Below are positions 61,112-64,000 of a stretch of DNA of 64,000 nt, piece after piece. The notes under the pieces were generated by a model. The model was not told the origin of the DNA, made no database searches, and saw only the letters and a list, made by a program, of their open reading frames with translations. Every line of letters begins with the position of its first letter. Within the stretch, counting starts at the first letter, position 1. The DNA is from Paracoccus liaowanqingii (lineage in GTDB: Bacteria > Pseudomonadota > Alphaproteobacteria > Rhodobacterales > Rhodobacteraceae). The stretch covers positions 1 through 64,000 of the forward strand of contig NZ_CP040758.1 in NCBI RefSeq assembly GCF_004683865.2, written 5' to 3'. The position numbers and the translations under genes were made by a program.

Positions 61112-63754
61112 ATGCAGCACAGCCCGATCCGTCTGGTGCCCCCGCAGGTCACCGTGGTCATCCCGGTCAAGGGACATCCGGTGCTGCTGGACGACGCCAT
61201 CGCCTCGGTCCGCCGCGAGATGGCCGAGGGCGTGATCCTGCGGCTGGTCGTGGTGAACGACGGCTGTGCCTATACCGAGACGCGGCAATGCCTGGACGAC
61301 TGGCAGGCACGGATGGGGTCGCAGATGCTGGTGCTGCACCATGCCAATGGCGGGCTGTCTTCGGCGCGCAACCGCGGCATCGAGGCGGCGCTGCGGATGG
61401 ATCCGGGGCTGGACGCGATCTTCCTTCTGGACAGCGACAACCTGCTGGCCGAGCGCGCCGGGCTGACCATGCGCCATCTGCTGGAGACGCATCGCGATCA
61501 GGACTGGTTCTATCCCGAGTTCGACTTCTTCGGGCAGGCCGGCAACTATCGCACCGAGCCCGCCTTCAGCCCGCTGCTGCAGGCCGAGGCCAACCAGTGC
61601 GACGCGGGCAGCCTGATCCGGCGCCGGGTCTTCGATGCCGGCCTGCGCTTCGACGAGGAAATGCGGCAGGGCTACGAGGACTGGGATTTCTGGCTGCAGG
61701 CGGCCAAGGCCGGCTTCACCGGGCGGTCTGCGCGCCGGCCCCTGCTTTTGTACCGCAAGCGTCCGGCCAGCATGCTGAGCCATTCCCACGAGGTCGACCA
61801 GGATCTGCGCCGCTTCCTGCGCCGCAAGCATGCCTGGCTGTTCAACCCGGCCGCGCTGGTCGCGCTGGAGGCGGCCAGCTTTCCGCGCTTCGCCCTGATC
61901 ACCGGCGAGGGGCGCCAGGTCTCGACCTGCGTCGATCCCGATCACCAGACCCCGGTCGCCACGCCCGAGTTCGAGCGGATGGTGCTGGCCGCGATGGCCG
62001 ATCCGCATGCCAACCACGCGCCCGCCTACATGATCTTCCTGCGCGAGGGGGTCGAGGAGTATCTGCGCGCGGCGCGGCTGCTGCACGGGGTCCTGTGGAA
62101 TTTCGAGCGCCGGGCGCTGCGCAACCCGCATGACCTGGACCTGCTGTTCCTGGACCGCCATCCGTCCGGCGGCCATGACATCGCCACCGACAGCGGCAAT
62201 CCCGACCGCGTGCCAGATGCGATCTGCCTGCGCCTGTCCACCGCCCAGGACTGGGTGCAGCGTGGGGCCGAGGACCGGCTGCGCCAGCTGGACCTGGTGC
62301 CCACGCAGGAGGACGTCTCCAGCTGGACGCTGCGCGCGCCCGCCCATGTGGGCGGGCTGGCCGGCGGGGCGGCGGCGGGCGAGGTGCTGCGCGGGACCAT
62401 GCTGGCGCTGCTGCGCAGCCCCTATCTGGGCGCGCTGCAGACCGGGTGGGGCTGGCGCCATCCCGGCGCCGCGATCAGCCGCGACCGCACCGTGCAGATC
62501 CCCCGGAACGCGGTCGATGGCGGGGTGACCTTCCCGCTGCTGCGCGCGCCGGGCAAGCACGACATCGCCATGGTGCTGCCGATCTTCAACATCGGCGGCG
62601 TGGAACGCGTGGCCGCCAGCATCGCACGCGAGCTGGTCACCGCCGGTCACCGGCTGCATCTGGTCGTCCTGAGCGACCGGCCCATCGACACCGACGCCTG
62701 GTCGCTGGAGCCCTTCTCCACCATCACCTGGCAGGCCGACAACGATGCTCTGGACTGGAGCGGCGAGGAGTTCCTGGGCACCGCCGAACCCCGATGGGGG
62801 CAGGGGGCTGAGGGCACCGATCTGATGGGGCTGCTGGGGGGGATGGACGCCGTCATCAACGCCCATTCGGCCGCGCTGCACAAGGTCGCCGACCGGCTGC
62901 GCCGCCGGGGCGTGCTGATGATCGACCACGAGCATCTGGTCGAACGCTCCACCTATGGCCGTGGCTACGGGCCTCCGCAACTCGCCCTGGCCTACGAGCA
63001 GGCCTACGATCTGTTCCTGACCTGCTCGGAGGGGCTGCTGGGCTGGATGCATGCCAATGGCGTGCCGCGCGAGAAGCTGATGCCGGTGGTCAATGCCCCG
63101 GGCTATCCGATGTCGCGGGCCGAGCAGGGGTTCATGACCGCCGCGCGCGCCACCGCCCGGACCCGCCGCCAGCCGCTGCGCGTGCTGTTCCTGGGCCGGC
63201 TGGACAAGCAGAAGGGCATCGACCGCGTCTGCGCCGTCGCCCATGCGCTGTCCGATCAGGCCCCGCGCATCACCCTGTCGGTCGCCGGACGCGCCATCGT
63301 CGAGGAGGACGGCGCGGCGCTCAGCTGGCCCACCGAGACGCGCTTTCTGGGCGCGGTGCGCGGCCCGGCGGCGATCTCGGAGCTGCTCGGCCAGACCGAC
63401 ATCCTGATCCTGCCCTCGCTCTACGAGGGGCTGCCGCTGTCGGTGCTGGAGGCGCAGCGCTGCGGCGTGGTGCCGATCGTGGCCGAGGCGGGGGCCGTGC
63501 GCGAGGCGATCGAGGACGGCCATAACGGCTTTGTCGTCCCGCAAGTGGACTGCGCCGAACAGATGGTCGCCCGCATCCTGATGCTGGACGGCGACCGCGC
63601 CCGGCTGGCCGCCATGGCCCAGGCCGCCGCCGAGACCAGCCGCACCTGGGCCCAGGCTACCGAAGGTCTGCGCGACTGGCTGGACCAGCGGCTACCCGAG
63701 TTTCCCGCACCGGCCCCGGCCGATGCGGTCCGCCCCAGATACGTATTTTCTTAA
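61112..63754 (+). CDS. Dual glycosyltransferase: GT2 domain fused to GT4 domain
   Basis: An 880-residue protein. The N-terminal GT2 domain (about 8-230) has VTVVIPVKGHPVLLDDAIAS, ANGGLSSARNRGIEAALRMD, the LLDSDN metal-binding motif and MRQGYEDWDFWLQAAKAGFT (ED catalytic base motif). The C-terminal GT4 domain (about 485-860) has IAMVLPIFNIGGVERVAASI, RVLFLGRLDKQKGIDRVCAV and ILPSLYEGLPLSVLEAQRCG (E-x7-E). It probably adds two sugars in sequence to a surface glycan. Start behind GGAGGA. Confidence 0.9.
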   Translation: MQHSPIRLVPPQVTVVIPVKGHPVLLDDAIASVRREMAEGVILRLVVVNDGCAYTETRQCLDDWQARMGSQMLVLHHANGGLSSARNRGIEAALRMDPGLDAIFLLDSDNLLAERAGLTMRHLLETHRDQDWFYPEFDFFGQAGNYRTEPAFSPLLQAEANQCDAGSLIRRRVFDAGLRFDEEMRQGYEDWDFWLQAAKAGFTGRSARRPLLLYRKRPASMLSHSHEVDQDLRRFLRRKHAWLFNPAALVALEAASFPRFALITGEGRQVSTCVDPDHQTPVATPEFERMVLAAMADPHANHAPAYMIFLREGVEEYLRAARLLHGVLWNFERRALRNPHDLDLLFLDRHPSGGHDIATDSGNPDRVPDAICLRLSTAQDWVQRGAEDRLRQLDLVPTQEDVSSWTLRAPAHVGGLAGGAAAGEVLRGTMLALLRSPYLGALQTGWGWRHPGAAISRDRTVQIPRNAVDGGVTFPLLRAPGKHDIAMVLPIFNIGGVERVAASIARELVTAGHRLHLVVLSDRPIDTDAWSLEPFSTITWQADNDALDWSGEEFLGTAEPRWGQGAEGTDLMGLLGGMDAVINAHSAALHKVADRLRRRGVLMIDHEHLVERSTYGRGYGPPQLALAYEQAYDLFLTCSEGLLGWMHANGVPREKLMPVVNAPGYPMSRAEQGFMTAARATARTRRQPLRVLFLGRLDKQKGIDRVCAVAHALSDQAPRITLSVAGRAIVEEDGAALSWPTETRFLGAVRGPAAISELLGQTDILILPSLYEGLPLSVLEAQRCGVVPIVAEAGAVREAIEDGHNGFVVPQVDCAEQMVARILMLDGDRARLAAMAQAAAETSRTWAQATEGLRDWLDQRLPEFPAPAPADAVRPRYVFS

Positions 63755-63765
63755 CGGAGTAGAGT

Positions 63766-64000
63766 ATGCCGCAGACCATCCACGACAGCGCGGTCCGGAA
63801 TTTCCAGATGGCCGCCAACCTGCTGATCGCCCTGCAGGGCCGCAGGCTGGTGCTGACCGGTGAGGCCGCAGCCCTGCTGGACGGACGTCCCAAGGCCTTG
63901 CTGAGCGAGGGCTACAACGCCCTGTCGCCGCGCTTCGGCATCTGCATCCCGCAAGATACCCGAGGCGAGTTCTCGATGACCCCGGAGGGCGACGGGCTGG
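63766..64000 (+). CDS. Unknown protein, start of gene (runs off the window)
   Basis: The first 78 residues begin MPQTIHDSAVRNFQMAANLL, then ALQGRRLVLTGEAAALLDGR and FGICIPQDTRGEF. ATG behind ACGGAGTAGAG, 11 bp after the GT2-GT4 gene. No domain recognised in the visible part. Likely the third gene of the same operon. Confidence 0.6.
   Translation, partial: MPQTIHDSAVRNFQMAANLLIALQGRRLVLTGEAAALLDGRPKALLSEGYNALSPRFGICIPQDTRGEFSMTPEGDGL

Noticed and set aside
59826-61112. Minus-strand ORF (428 codons) opposite the DUF6212-like gene
   Set aside because: Same shadow pattern; plus-strand frame fits the operon and has a ribosome site.
61004-63544. Long minus-strand ORF (846 codons) opposite the GT2-GT4 gene
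   Set aside because: Composition is that of a shadow frame in GC-rich DNA (His/Gln/Arg/Gly-rich, no domain); the plus-strand gene has clear motifs and a good ribosome site.
1-64000. tRNA, rRNA or riboswitch genes
   Set aside because: No cloverleaf with conserved TTCGAATC-type arm, no rRNA core sequence and no known riboswitch motif was found by reading.

Overview
The window looks like part of a plasmid, chromid or heavily rearranged accessory region of a Paracoccus-like member of the Rhodobacterales. Supporting signs are high-GC coding regions, a Flp/Tad pilus locus of alphaproteobacterial type, a pstSCAB-phoU-phoB operon, a Rep_3/ParA replicon with iterons, and many insertion sequences (IS3, IS5/IS427, IS5/IS903-like, IS21, IS66, IS110/IS1111, IS256, IS481). 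No tRNA or rRNA gene was seen.

Layout. 0.1-6.6 kb: flp, prepilin peptidase, cpaB, cpaE, cpaF, tadB and tadC, all on +. The secretin and its lipoprotein are missing from the usual place, and nothing of the locus follows tadC. 6.6-18 kb: an IS-scarred strip with an IclR-type regulator. It holds a three-layer nest (IS3 remnant, inside it an IS427-type IS5, inside that an IS110-family element of the IS1111 group), a small orphan CRISPR-like array with a 60-bp period resembling type I-F, an array of decayed hairpin repeats with tiny ORFs, and fragments of a nuclease and a TadG-like protein. 18-42 kb: a surface-glycan island broken up by IS remnants. It has a sulfotransferase, three GT61-type glycosyltransferases, two large glycosyltransferase plus alpha/beta-hydrolase-like fusions, a rhamnosyltransferase-like gene, a Hint-domain protein, an outer-membrane barrel, a SLAM-like barrel with a surface-lipoprotein partner, a second such lipoprotein beside a broken SLAM, a GT29 sialyltransferase-like gene, a CMP-sialic-acid-type synthetase and a hexapeptide acyltransferase.

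43.5-49.8 kb: the phosphate uptake operon on the minus strand with a Pho box in front of pstS; phoR is absent. 50-55.4 kb: plasmid maintenance functions, namely a RepL-like winged-helix gene next to a 42-bp perfect palindrome, a decayed DUF1612-type gene, a serine resolvase, a small partition-type protein, parA, a Rep_3 initiator and tandem 22-bp iterons. 55.6-59.2 kb: a second IS427-type element carrying a second copy of the same IS1111-group element, then an IS256 element with intact 8-bp target repeats but a frameshifted transposase. 59.7-64 kb: GC-rich glycan genes, including a GT2-GT4 fusion, running off the right edge.

Most notable observations: (1) the same 1350-bp IS1111-group element sits at the same 19-bp motif in two different IS427-type elements; that motif is their probable frameshift signal, and an unoccupied copy is present in the window. 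The noncoding 3' end of the element holds two short stretches that copy the insertion junctions, as expected of a guide (seek/bridge) RNA. (2) An orphan CRISPR-like array with I-F-type repeats. (3) A repeated family of alpha/beta-hydrolase-like domains joined to or beside glycosyltransferases. (4) A sialylation-type cluster and SLAM-type lipoprotein export in the same accessory island.
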